A stretch of 9,529 nucleotides of DNA from Comamonadaceae bacterium (GCA_947377705.1 CANCGU010000093.1:1-9529), one strand, 5' to 3'; counted from the first letter of the stretch, positions 1 to 5,917 are shown. Made by a program: numbers and translations. The notes: generated from the sequence alone by a model not told the origin.

Positions 1-1
1 C

Positions 2-40
2 GGTAATCGTCCCCTAGAACCAAAGGCGTGAGAAGTAGAA
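2..40 (+). repeat. IS left terminal inverted repeat (IRL)
   Basis: This segment pairs with the reverse complement of 1157-1194, with an identical GGTAATC tip and a matching inner AGAAGTAGAA block and one indel between them. The orfA ribosome binding site starts about 12 bases further in. Confidence 0.8.
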
Positions 41-65
41 TTTTTTCCAATGGAAGAGGTTCTAT

Positions 66-332
66 ATGAAGAGATCAAAATTCAGCGACAGCCAAATCAT
101 GGACGCCGTCAAACGTGTTGAAGCTGGCATCGGTGTTCCAGATATTTGCCGTGAATTAGGCATCAGCACCGCGACGTTTTACAAATGGCGGGCCAAGTAC
201 GGCGGCATGGATGTGTCCATGATGTCGCGCATGAAAGAGCTCGAAGAAGAAAACCGCCGCTTAAAGAAGATGTACCTTGAAGAAAAGCTCAAGGCCGAGA
301 TCGTGTCGGAGGCGCTAGAAAAAAAGTGGTGA
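66..332 (+). CDS. IS3-family transposase OrfA (DNA-binding subunit)
   Basis: This 88-residue protein binds the IS ends and regulates transposition. Residues about 1-45 form the HTH_Tnp_1-type helix-turn-helix, with the typical [20 protein letters not shown] block. Residues about 50-85 are a charged leucine-zipper coiled coil ([12 protein letters not shown]), the usual OrfA multimerisation region. The ATG at 66 follows a strong purine-rich Shine-Dalgarno (GGAAGAGG, 52-59) at good spacing. The frame ends in TGA at 330-332, overlapping orfB. Near its 3' end is the heptamer A AAA AAG (320-326), so a share of ribosomes should shift -1 and make the OrfAB transposase. Length and layout are normal for the family, and the gene looks intact. 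Confidence 0.93.
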   Translation: MKRSKFSDSQIMDAVKRVEAGIGVPDICRELGISTATFYKWRAKYGGMDVSMMSRMKELEEENRRLKKMYLEEKLKAEIVSEALEKKW

Positions 333-358
333 GGCCATCTCGCAGAAGGGAGATGGCC
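320..358 (+). promoter_or_regulatory. programmed -1 ribosomal frameshift signal (slippery heptamer plus hairpin)
   Basis: In the orfA frame the sequence reads A AAA AAG at 320-326, the classic slippery heptamer of IS3-family elements. Six bases later a perfect 9-bp stem follows: GGCCATCTC (333-341) pairs with GAGATGGCC (350-358) around an 8-base loop. A slip of -1 moves ribosomes into the orfB frame. The orfB internal ATG (353) sits in the 3' arm of the hairpin. Confidence 0.88.
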
Positions 359-1153
359 AAAAAGGCGGTGACAGAACGAGGCGCTTGCATTCGTGTTGCG
401 TGCGAAGCGTTTCGCATCAGCGAGTCCTGCTATCGCTACGAGCGCAAGCTCGATGCTGAGAACGACGAAGTGGCCACTTGGCTGATCAGGTTGACAGATA
501 ACCATCGCAACTGGGGCTTCGGTCTTTGCTATTTGTATCTGCGTAACGTCAAGGGCTTCAAATGGAACCACAAGCGTGTATATCGGATTTACAAGGAGCT
601 AGAGCTCAATTTGCGGATCAAGCCGCGTAAACGGCTTGTGCGTGAGAGGCCTGAAGCCTTGACGGTGCCGCACGCGATCAACCAAGTCTGGTCGATGGAT
701 TTCATGCACGACCAGTTAGAAGACGGCCGAACATTTAGATTGTTCAATGTCATTGACGACTTCAACCGCGAAGCCATTGGTATGGAGGCGGACTTCTCAT
801 TGCCATCAGAGCGTGTGATTCGGGAGCTCAAGCAAATCATTTCTTGGCGGGGTAAGCCCGAGGTGATTCGCTGTGACAACGGCCCGGAATACATCAGTGC
901 GGCCATCCAAACATGGGCGCAAGAGATGGACATCAGGCTTGAATATATTCAGCCAGGCAACCCTCAACAAAACGCTTATGTTGAACGGTTCAATAGGACG
1001 GTGCGGTATGAATGGCTGTCACAGTACTATTGGTCAGACTTGGCAGAGGTGCAAGACTTTGCGACGAAGTGGATGTGGTCTTACAACCACGACCGCCCGA
1101 ATATGGCCTTGGGCGGATTCACACCTAAGCAGCGACTGGCCATGGCTGCGTAA
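326..1153 (+). CDS. IS3-family transposase OrfB (DDE integrase domain)
   Basis: This is the catalytic half of the transposase, which cuts and joins DNA at the IS ends. Counting from the GTG at 326 it has 275 residues. An HTH_21-like N-terminal part (about 20-105) precedes an rve-type retroviral-integrase core. The catalytic triad is visible as D125 (VWSMDF), D184 (IRCDNGPE) and E220 (NAYVERF), with 35 residues between the last two: the canonical DD(35)E. It lies in the -1 frame relative to orfA and overlaps it by 7 bases. The physiological product is therefore probably the OrfAB fusion made by slippage at 320-326, with an internal ATG at 353 (behind GGGAG) as an alternative start. There is no internal stop or deletion, so the element could be active. 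Confidence 0.93.
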   Translation: MVRPSRRREMAKKAVTERGACIRVACEAFRISESCYRYERKLDAENDEVATWLIRLTDNHRNWGFGLCYLYLRNVKGFKWNHKRVYRIYKELELNLRIKPRKRLVRERPEALTVPHAINQVWSMDFMHDQLEDGRTFRLFNVIDDFNREAIGMEADFSLPSERVIRELKQIISWRGKPEVIRCDNGPEYISAAIQTWAQEMDIRLEYIQPGNPQQNAYVERFNRTVRYEWLSQYYWSDLAEVQDFATKWMWSYNHDRPNMALGGFTPKQRLAMAA

Positions 1154-1156
1154 CGT

Positions 1157-1194
1157 TTCTACTTCTGCGCCCCTTGCAAAAGGGGAGGATTACC
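1157..1194 (-). repeat. IS right terminal inverted repeat (IRR)
   Basis: Read on the minus strand from 1194, this begins GGTAATCCTCCCCTT and ends in CAGAAGTAGAA, matching the left end with one indel and several substitutions. It also contains a short perfect hairpin (CCCCTT 1170-1175, GCAA loop, AAGGGG 1180-1185). It starts 3 bases after the orfB stop codon, as in compact IS3 elements. Confidence 0.75.
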
Positions 1195-1225
1195 CTCACG
1201 CCTTTGGTTCTAGGGGACGATTACC
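1195..1225 (-). repeat. truncated inverted copy of the IS left tip (31 bp)
   Basis: These 31 bases are an exact reverse complement of positions 2-32, the outer part of the IS left end, and abut the right end of the intact IS. The simplest reading is a second IS copy in minus orientation, into whose terminal repeat the intact copy inserted. An inverted-end artefact of assembly at a repeat is an alternative. Confidence 0.7.
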
Positions 1226-1244
1226 GTTCTAGGGGACGATTACC
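1226..1244 (-). repeat. second truncated inverted copy of the IS left tip (19 bp)
   Basis: These bases are the exact reverse complement of positions 2-20, directly next to the 31-bp tip copy and in the same orientation. Together with 1181-1194 (one mismatch) this makes three serial copies of the motif AGGGGAcGATTACC. The outer border at 1244/1245 marks where IS sequence meets the interrupted minus-strand gene. Confidence 0.7.
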
Positions 1245-1486
1245 ACACCATCAGCATCTAGTTGATGCAGCTTTATAGCCATCAAATCAAAAAACCATTT
1301 GCAGTCGGGACGTGATGCGAGAACTTTTACGGCGTTGGTGATGTGTACATCCTTGAAGTAAACATTCAACGCACGAATGTTGTCCTGCCTATCCATCTGC
1401 TGCACTAGCTGCTGCGTTTCATCGTCAGCAGTCCACTGCCTGCCCTCGTTTGTTCTGCTGTTTGCAATCAGTTCTTTGTAACGCAT
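1229..1486 (-). pseudogene. hypothetical protein with its 3' end replaced by an IS tip
   Basis: An 85-residue frame of unknown family. The ATG at 1486 follows a good Shine-Dalgarno (AAAGGGA) about 5 bases upstream, which suggests a real gene start. The protein is soluble and mixed charge (MRYKELIANSR..., ...ITNAVKVLASRPDCKWFFDLMAIKLHQLDADG), with no signal peptide or membrane segment. The last residues (VVIVP) and the TAG stop are read from the 1226-1244 IS tip, so the native C-terminus has been lost or altered; about 80 native residues remain. The true length before insertion is unknown. I recognise no domain. The upstream region is shared with the divergent ORF at 1582. Confidence 0.5.
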
Positions 1487-1581
1487 ACGGTTCCCTTTTA
1501 CGTATTTAGCAAAGGGGCACAGAACGATTAAGTTTGGTAAAGAATAAATGTGGTTTTATTTGGCGATTGATAAATATCTGC

Positions 1582-1812
1582 ATGGATTACACAGCTACAG
1601 ACATCGCAAATTTCTTCGAACAACACGAGGCAAAGGTTACACACAACATAGTTGCACACACTCAATTCAGACCTTGCCGTCACCGCCAATCAAAAATAGA
1701 TTTGATGGCAGAACAAGCCAAAAAAGACTTGAGATATGCAATGAACTGTTTTTCTAAAAGCTTGTACCCGATAAAAAAAGTCCGACCAGCACCCAAATTC
1801 ATGGCAACATAA
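1582..1812 (+). CDS. small hypothetical protein
   Basis: A possible 76-residue basic protein (MDYTATDIANFFEQHEAKV..., ending APKFMAT). I chose the ATG at 1582; a TTG at 1534 in the same frame would add 16 residues that look less protein-like. Neither start has a clear Shine-Dalgarno. Support is indirect: the frame is open, the first residues look like an amphipathic helix (TDIANFFEQHEA), and a strong intrinsic terminator in the same direction follows about 60 bases after the stop. No family is recognised, and it could be a chance ORF. Confidence 0.3.
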   Translation: MDYTATDIANFFEQHEAKVTHNIVAHTQFRPCRHRQSKIDLMAEQAKKDLRYAMNCFSKSLYPIKKVRPAPKFMAT

Positions 1813-1870
1813 TGGCTGTTGAGACCTAGTTGTCAAAAACTTCCCTTGGTCAGACAGATCAGGGGCAAAG

Positions 1871-1896
1871 AAGCCGTGTTACAGCACGGCTTTTTT
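1871..1896 (+). terminator. intrinsic terminator
   Basis: An 8-bp perfect stem AAGCCGTG (1871-1878) with CACGGCTT (1885-1892), a 6-base loop, and a T tract of six at 1891-1896. It would end transcripts coming from the left on the plus strand. Confidence 0.8.
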
Positions 1897-2231
1897 GTTT
1901 TGTGCACTGACACTATATCTGGTGTTGAAAACAATGCCAATACGCTACCGGTAGTGTTTTGGTAGGAAATGATTACATTTGAGATTGGTCTGAATGAACC
2001 GTCCCAAATGCGTGTTTCTTGAGGCTGTTTGAAGGCCAGCAATGGCGTCGAGTTGAATTTGAAATCCAGCATTGACGCCGTTGTTTAAGCAGTTTGAACC
2101 GCCACCGCTGATGGCTTTTGAATGTGAAATTGCGACGCACAAACTGTGTGCAGCAAGATTTTTTTCTTGCGTGAAGTCAAAAATAACTCTTTGACGCAGA
2201 GGACTGATACATACTTTCCTCTACCGACACA

Positions 2232-2250
2232 ATGTCGGTTTAACCGACAT
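2232..2250. promoter_or_regulatory. perfect 9-1-9 palindrome, possible operator (copy A)
   Basis: ATGTCGGTT-T-AACCGACAT is a perfect dyad. It is repeated at 6141-6159 with only the central base changed, and both copies stand 33 bases before the CCGATAC box. Symmetry and conserved placement suggest a dimeric regulator site; the regulator is unknown. Confidence 0.55.
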
Positions 2251-2263
2251 CCCAACATGAGCC

Positions 2264-2291
2264 CCAAGTTTTCTCACCTCGAAACCGATAC
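2264..2291 (+). promoter_or_regulatory. sigma-28 (FliA)-like promoter, copy A
   Basis: CCAAGTTT (2264-2271) and ACCGATAC (2284-2291) resemble the FliA consensus TAAAGTTT-N11-GCCGATAA, here with a 12-base spacer. It points at the small membrane-protein ORF at 2377, giving a leader of roughly 80 bases. The one-base-long spacer and the missing first G weaken the call. Confidence 0.4.
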
Positions 2292-2376
2292 ATGTTGAGA
2301 GCTAGCTGATAAGGATAAACTTAAACCTTCATCACAAATCCGTCGGCATCAATCACAACTCATAAAAACCGTGGCG

Positions 2377-2586
2377 ATGAAAAAGCTACCCAAAATTGAA
2401 TTGCATCAACTGGTGCCGTGGGGATTGGCACTGTCTGCAGTGGGGTTCGGGTTGTTGCACACAGATGCATTCATGAACATCGGTGCCATTCTTCTTCCTC
2501 TTGGTTTGTTGCCCGCGGTCTTTGTGCTGTCAAAGTACAAAGACTTACGACCTCGCCTCATTTTGAGAGGCTCACCTCATGGATAG
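2377..2586 (+). CDS. small two-helix membrane protein, hypothetical
   Basis: A 69-residue protein from the ATG at 2377 (a GTG at 2371 would add two residues). A basic/charged N-terminus (MKKLPKIELHQ) leads into two hydrophobic segments: about 13-27 (VPWGLALSAVGFGLL) and 32-53 (FMNIGAILLPLGLLPAVFVLSK). A positively charged tail (KDLRPRLILRG) follows, consistent with an inner-membrane hairpin with both ends in the cytoplasm. There is no strong Shine-Dalgarno. It lies downstream of the sigma-28-like box and overlaps the sensor kinase 3' end by 29 bases tail to tail, so the two transcripts could interfere. I recognise no family and infer no function. Confidence 0.5.
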   Translation: MKKLPKIELHQLVPWGLALSAVGFGLLHTDAFMNIGAILLPLGLLPAVFVLSKYKDLRPRLILRGSPHG

Positions 2587-3940
2587 GCAGTCGCACGCCA
2601 ACCTTGACAAAGTGAGGTTCAGAAGTGGTGAGCTGGATATGTCCCTTATGAGCTTTGACGATTTCATAACAAAGACTCAACCCCAGTCCAGCTCCAGGGA
2701 TCTTTTTCCCTAAAAACTCATGGCTGTGCACTTCACGAAAAAACCGTTTGAAAGCATTGGCTTCCATATTGTCAATGCTTGAGAACGTGGTGTTAGTGAT
2801 GGAAAAAAAGACCGCATCTCCTTGTCTCTCAGCTTTGACTTCCAGCAAACCATTCGGCATATTGAACTTAATGGCGTTGTTGATCAAGTTGTTCACAAGT
2901 TGCCAAACCAGCGTGCTGTCACATTTGACAATCAGGTTAGGCGCAATGTCTGTTTTCAACGTCAAAGAGCCATCCGTCAAGGTCACGTCATCAAGTAATT
3001 CAGCCAACAACTCGGTGATATTTGTATCTTGCATATCCAATGCGATGCTGCCTGCATCCGCTTGCGAAAGCTTCAGCAACTTGTCGCTAATAGAAATCAA
3101 TCGCTCCACCTCATCGGCGATCAATGCAACTTGAGCTTGATTTTCCGAGCTGTCGGGTAATTTATTAATCAGCTGATCGAGGTAAGCACGAATGACCGTC
3201 AGGGGCGTTCGAAGCTCGTGTGCGGCATCGCTCGAAAAACGACTCGCTTGATCACGACTTCTCTGTAGTTTTTCAATCAGCTCATTGAAATATCGAATGA
3301 AATCAGAAAACTCTTTGTAATGACTTTGATCATTGATCACTTGTACATCTGTGTGGCTGATATTGACTCTGATGTGCTCTTGCAATTTTTTAAGCGGGCG
3401 CAACATAAACCAACTCATGAAATACGCGAGACCTATAACAAGCGCGACGATCATTGGAAGCTGGAACTCCAACATCTTCACCCGAGCACTAAAGATACGT
3501 CGAGCATTTCGCTCAATGGCATTGCGTTGAACACCAAATTGAACGTCACCATGCGTGGTTGCCGTTTGAAAAACAAGCCATCGAACGCCTTGAGACTCAA
3601 CCTCGTTTTGCTGAGTGTCGCCCTCCAATTGCCTAGACGATGCCAAAGAAGGTATCTGTCCTAACGCTTCACCTGATAGGGCGCCATCAATGCTGACGAA
3701 CACTTCACTTGGCCCCAAATCACTCAGACTACGCATCAGGTTTTCATGCAGGTCCTCAGCTTTGCCATTGAATTTTGGATTGGCAATTTCTCTATGCAAA
3801 CTCATCCGCAAGTTGTCTGAGAAATATTGATTCAAGTAGATGGGAAAGAAAAATTCCGCCGTCATACGGTTCAAAAAAATGACCAATATGGCGCCTATAA
3901 CCACCACCAAAGTTGTGTGCGTACGGAGCGATTTTTTCAT
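2558..3940 (-). CDS. two-component sensor histidine kinase
   Basis: A 460-residue inner-membrane kinase that senses an unknown signal and phosphorylates the response regulator encoded immediately upstream. The layout is a transmembrane helix at about 9-27; a periplasmic domain of ~130 residues without a recognised fold; a second helix at about 161-180; a HAMP-like linker (180-232, starting MLRPLKKL); the HisKA H-box with phosphoacceptor H241 (SSDAAHELRTPLTVI); the N-box (N350/N351, N354/N355 in LVNNLINNAIKF); and the G2 box (GAGLGLSL, 416-423). The G1 position reads SITNTTFSSID, lacking the usual glycines. The ATG is 2 bases after the regulator stop, with GGAAAGAG as ribosome site, so the pair is translationally coupled. 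Architecture resembles QseC/CusS-type kinases; the ligand cannot be told. Confidence 0.92.
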   Translation of the reverse strand: MKKSLRTHTTLVVVIGAILVIFLNRMTAEFFFPIYLNQYFSDNLRMSLHREIANPKFNGKAEDLHENLMRSLSDLGPSEVFVSIDGALSGEALGQIPSLASSRQLEGDTQQNEVESQGVRWLVFQTATTHGDVQFGVQRNAIERNARRIFSARVKMLEFQLPMIVALVIGLAYFMSWFMLRPLKKLQEHIRVNISHTDVQVINDQSHYKEFSDFIRYFNELIEKLQRSRDQASRFSSDAAHELRTPLTVIRAYLDQLINKLPDSSENQAQVALIADEVERLISISDKLLKLSQADAGSIALDMQDTNITELLAELLDDVTLTDGSLTLKTDIAPNLIVKCDSTLVWQLVNNLINNAIKFNMPNGLLEVKAERQGDAVFFSITNTTFSSIDNMEANAFKRFFREVHSHEFLGKKIPGAGLGLSLCYEIVKAHKGHIQLTTSEPHFVKVGVRLPIHEVSLSK

Positions 3941-3942
3941 CT

Positions 3943-4623
3943 CTATCTCTTTCCACTAAATCTGTATCCAATGCCACGAATGGTTTCAATCGGAAACAAG
4001 TCGATCTCATTTGGGGCTGTGATTTTTTTTCGCAACCGTTGTATGGTCACTTCGATTAGGTTGGTGCCCGTTTCAAAATCGATTTTCCAAACTCTTTGAA
4101 GAATTTTTTGTTTTGAAAAAATCTGCCCCGGCGATTGCATCAAACACTCAAGCAAAGCGAATTCGCGCTGCGTCAACAAGGTGGCACGATCCTGCCAAAT
4201 CACTTCCCTGCGCAATCGATCCAGCGTCACACCTCCATGCGAAATTGCTTTTTCGAATTTGTCTTGCTTACGTTCCACAACAAGTTTTAAACGAGCCGCC
4301 AATTCTTCAAGATGGAACGGCTTAGGCACATAGTCCAAAGCGCCTAAATTGAAACTTTTTAATTTATCTTGTAAATCGGCACTGGCACTGAGCATGACAA
4401 CAGGCGTGAAGATCTGACGTTTGCGGAGCTCTTGAAGCACCTCAAAACCACCCAACAGCGGAAGCACGACGTCAAGCACGATGGCATCTTGCCTACCACT
4501 CAAGGCCGAATTGAGCCCTGTGAATCCATCCGCCTCGTGGACAACGTTGATGCCATATTGAGCTAGTCCTTGCACCACAAAGTCAGCGATGTGTTGTTCG
4601 TCTTCTATTAGTAAAACGTTCAT
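3943..4623 (-). CDS. OmpR/PhoB-family response regulator
   Basis: A 226-residue cytoplasmic DNA-binding regulator, first gene of a two-gene operon with the kinase. The receiver domain (about 1-115) has the acidic pair E7/D8, phosphoacceptor D51 (AIVLDVVLP), switch residue S79 (VVMLSAS), aromatic switch Y98 and K101 (YVPKPF). The C-terminal winged helix (about 130-226) shows the OmpR pattern LLTQREFALLECLMQSPGQIFSKQKIL, TNLIEVTIQRLRKKI and the terminal TIRGIGYRF. All key residues are present, so it should be phosphorylated and bind DNA as a dimer at tandem sites. The ATG at 4623 is the natural start (MNVLLIEDE) though its Shine-Dalgarno is weak. The facing divergent operon at 4764 is its most likely target, by position only. 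Confidence 0.94.
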   Translation of the reverse strand: MNVLLIEDEQHIADFVVQGLAQYGINVVHEADGFTGLNSALSGRQDAIVLDVVLPLLGGFEVLQELRKRQIFTPVVMLSASADLQDKLKSFNLGALDYVPKPFHLEELAARLKLVVERKQDKFEKAISHGGVTLDRLRREVIWQDRATLLTQREFALLECLMQSPGQIFSKQKILQRVWKIDFETGTNLIEVTIQRLRKKITAPNEIDLFPIETIRGIGYRFSGKR

Positions 4624-4662
4624 GTAGTCATTTTCGTTACTTGCAGCCTTTGAGCCAGCTTC

Positions 4663-4723
4663 ATTACAAAACTTTAATTTTGATTACAGATTCTCCATAA
4701 ATCTTTGAAAAGGAAAAGTAATC
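4663..4723. promoter_or_regulatory. candidate regulator-binding region between divergent operons
   Basis: The 140-bp space between the response regulator and the globin-like gene holds ATTAC at 4663-4667 and again exactly 20 bases later (4683-4687), plus an inverted GTAATC at 4718-4723. Two-turn spacing of half-sites is typical of OmpR-type regulators. A separate tandem AATCCAT (4720 and 4730, 10-base step) overlaps the last one. No clear -35/-10 pair can be named. Confidence 0.3.
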
Positions 4724-4763
4724 CATTTCAATCCATCCCAAACAGGAAACTATTTGTCACGCG

Positions 4764-5612
4764 ATGGAAGATCTCATTCAAAAGTACGGCGGCCTAACCA
4801 AGCTAACCCAACACATCCAGGTTTTTTACGACCGGGTTTGTGATGACAAAGGCGTCAAGCACTATTTCTTCGGCATCAAACCGCGGGTGCTCATTAACGA
4901 CTTGACCCATTACAAGTCTTTTGCCATGCAAAGACCTGAGCATTTCTATCGAGATGTTCCTGCACAGACTTCAAGCCCTGAAGCTCGCGTCAATCCTCAT
5001 GTGTTCACGGAGATCCTCAAGCACTTAGAAAAACAGCTGAAAACAATGGGTGTGGATTGGCGTGAAATCCCACGATTTGCACATCACTTGGTCGAAATGT
5101 TTGATGAAACCCGATCGCAGCCCGCTGACACGGTCAAGTCAGTGATACCTCTCGAGCTAGTGAGCTTAGAAAACTTAGATAAAGCCTTGCAAAAAAAAGG
5201 CGTCCTAACTCGCCAGCTAGAGAGTGGCGCCTTGGCTATCAGCCGAAGTTACAACTTGGCCTATCCGTTCGAATTGAAACTCGATCTTGAAAACAAGCTG
5301 ATTTGCTTCATTGGAAAAGCATATTCATGCGCCGGGGCCACCCTGTCGGATCACGTGCTGATTGATCATGAATTGCAAAAGTTACTAAACCTTGCACACA
5401 CACGCTTTCCTTTTCTGAGCCTAAACATCAACTATGACGATGAAGGCTGCTTCCTTGAAATGACCCAAAGCTTTGCTTACACGACCGCAGGAATACCAAC
5501 TCGCATGTTGCTGAATGTGGCCAAAGATTTTTCTTGGCGCTTTGCTGAAGTAATGGCGCTCGACAAAGACAAGTGTTTGATCAATGTGTTGGACGCTGAC
5601 GCTCAATTGTGA
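4764..5612 (+). CDS. truncated-globin-like protein fused to a YbjN-like C-terminal domain
   Basis: A 282-residue cytoplasmic protein in two parts. Residues about 1-120 look like a truncated haemoglobin: LIQKYGG at the start, FYDRV (Y22 at the B10 position), HYFFG (CD1 Phe), DLTHYKSF for helix E and FTEILKHLEKQLKTMGV for helix G. Where the proximal F8 histidine is expected (10 residues before F81) the sequence has SSPEARVNPH, so the usual heme ligand seems absent or displaced (H79 is nearest). Residues about 135-282 form a separate alpha/beta domain with a tail (GIPTRMLLNVAKDFSWRFAEV) reminiscent of YbjN or secretion-chaperone-like folds; that is tentative. The ATG at 4764 has an AGGAAA 14 bases upstream, rather far. 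It is the first gene of an operon with the Cys-rich protein. Heme binding and function are unproven. Confidence 0.7.
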   Translation: MEDLIQKYGGLTKLTQHIQVFYDRVCDDKGVKHYFFGIKPRVLINDLTHYKSFAMQRPEHFYRDVPAQTSSPEARVNPHVFTEILKHLEKQLKTMGVDWREIPRFAHHLVEMFDETRSQPADTVKSVIPLELVSLENLDKALQKKGVLTRQLESGALAISRSYNLAYPFELKLDLENKLICFIGKAYSCAGATLSDHVLIDHELQKLLNLAHTRFPFLSLNINYDDEGCFLEMTQSFAYTTAGIPTRMLLNVAKDFSWRFAEVMALDKDKCLINVLDADAQL

Positions 5613-5620
5613 GGTGCATG

Positions 5621-5917
5621 ATGAATTTCAAACTAACTCGTTGGATGCTTTGTTTTTTCCTCATGTCATCAAGCAGTGTGTATGCACAGAGAGTGACTTG
5701 CCCGCAAGGACTTAAATGGGTATTCGATGGATATTGCAAAAAAGAATTTGATTCCATCAGAGACGGCACTTGCCCACAAAGAAGCAAGTTGCACCGTGTG
5801 AGCGTCACCAGCGATCTGATCTGTCGAGCAGAAGGCCAATGCCCTGATGGAACAGTAGCCAATGCCTCAGGCATATGCCAAGAGCCAGAGGTAAAAAAGA
5901 CATATCGAAAACTTTGA
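5621..5917 (+). CDS. small secreted cysteine-rich protein
   Basis: About 99 residues from the ATG at 5621; the ATG at 5618 is adjacent, but GAGG at 5611-5614 is better spaced for 5621. The first 22 residues are a Sec signal peptide (basic MNFKLTR, hydrophobic core, ending SVYA before QRVTC). The mature ~77 residues contain six cysteines in three pairs (TCPQG/GYCKK, GTCPQ/LICRA, QCPDG/GICQE), with CP at the first of each loop, suggesting up to three disulfides in the periplasm or outside. The start lies 8 bases after the globin-like gene stop, with the ribosome site overlapping that stop, so translation is likely coupled. I recognise no family; it may be a small periplasmic binding or structural partner of the operon. 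Confidence 0.72.
   Translation: MNFKLTRWMLCFFLMSSSSVYAQRVTCPQGLKWVFDGYCKKEFDSIRDGTCPQRSKLHRVSVTSDLICRAEGQCPDGTVANASGICQEPEVKKTYRKL

Larger units (their letters stand above)
2..1194 (+). mobile_element. IS3-family insertion sequence, complete
   Basis: A self-contained element of about 1193 bp with two overlapping transposase frames (orfA, orfB), a programmed -1 frameshift signal between them and terminal inverted repeats. The left repeat (2-40) and right repeat (1157-1194) both begin GGTAATC, share the TCCCCT block and the CAGAAGTAGAA/GAGAAGTAGAA inner block, and differ by scattered substitutions and one indel, as is normal for natural IS ends. A different 32-bp perfect inverted repeat (1-32 with 1195-1226) also exists, but its right copy lies outside the natural right repeat and is better read as a second IS tip. 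Gene order, the DD(35)E core and the slippery site fit the IS3 family; the IS407/IS51-like subgroup is my best guess. Base 1 may be one base of flank, so the target duplication cannot be checked. Confidence 0.88.
2193..2294 (+). repeat. 102-bp dispersed repeat, copy A
   Basis: It aligns with 6102-6203 in direct orientation over the same overall length. The left 39 bases are moderately conserved (starting GACGCAGA). The right 63 are strongly conserved and contain the palindrome, AGCCCC, CAAGTTTT and CCGATACAT. Two small indels compensate each other. Confidence 0.75.
1897..2370. other. 474-bp intergenic region with hairpins and repeat copy A
   Basis: I see no convincing gene here; the short minus-strand frames have no start signals and run across the terminator. 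It holds two neighbouring hairpins (GCACA/TGTGC at 2137-2151 and GCAAGA-T6-TCTTGC at 2153-2170), then the first copy of the 102-bp repeat with its palindrome and sigma-28-like box, then an ~80-base leader before the small membrane-protein ORF. Confidence 0.5.

Noticed and set aside
1195..1226. The perfect 32-bp repeat (1-32 with 1195-1226) as the natural IS ends
   Set aside because: The inner right repeat at 1157-1194 matches the left end over its full ~38 bp, including the inner AGAAGTAGAA block, which the outer copy lacks; the outer copy is better read as a second tip.
1833..2142. Two overlapping minus-strand frames of 65-79 codons
   Set aside because: They cross the intrinsic terminator or lack start signals, and show no protein-like pattern or partner.
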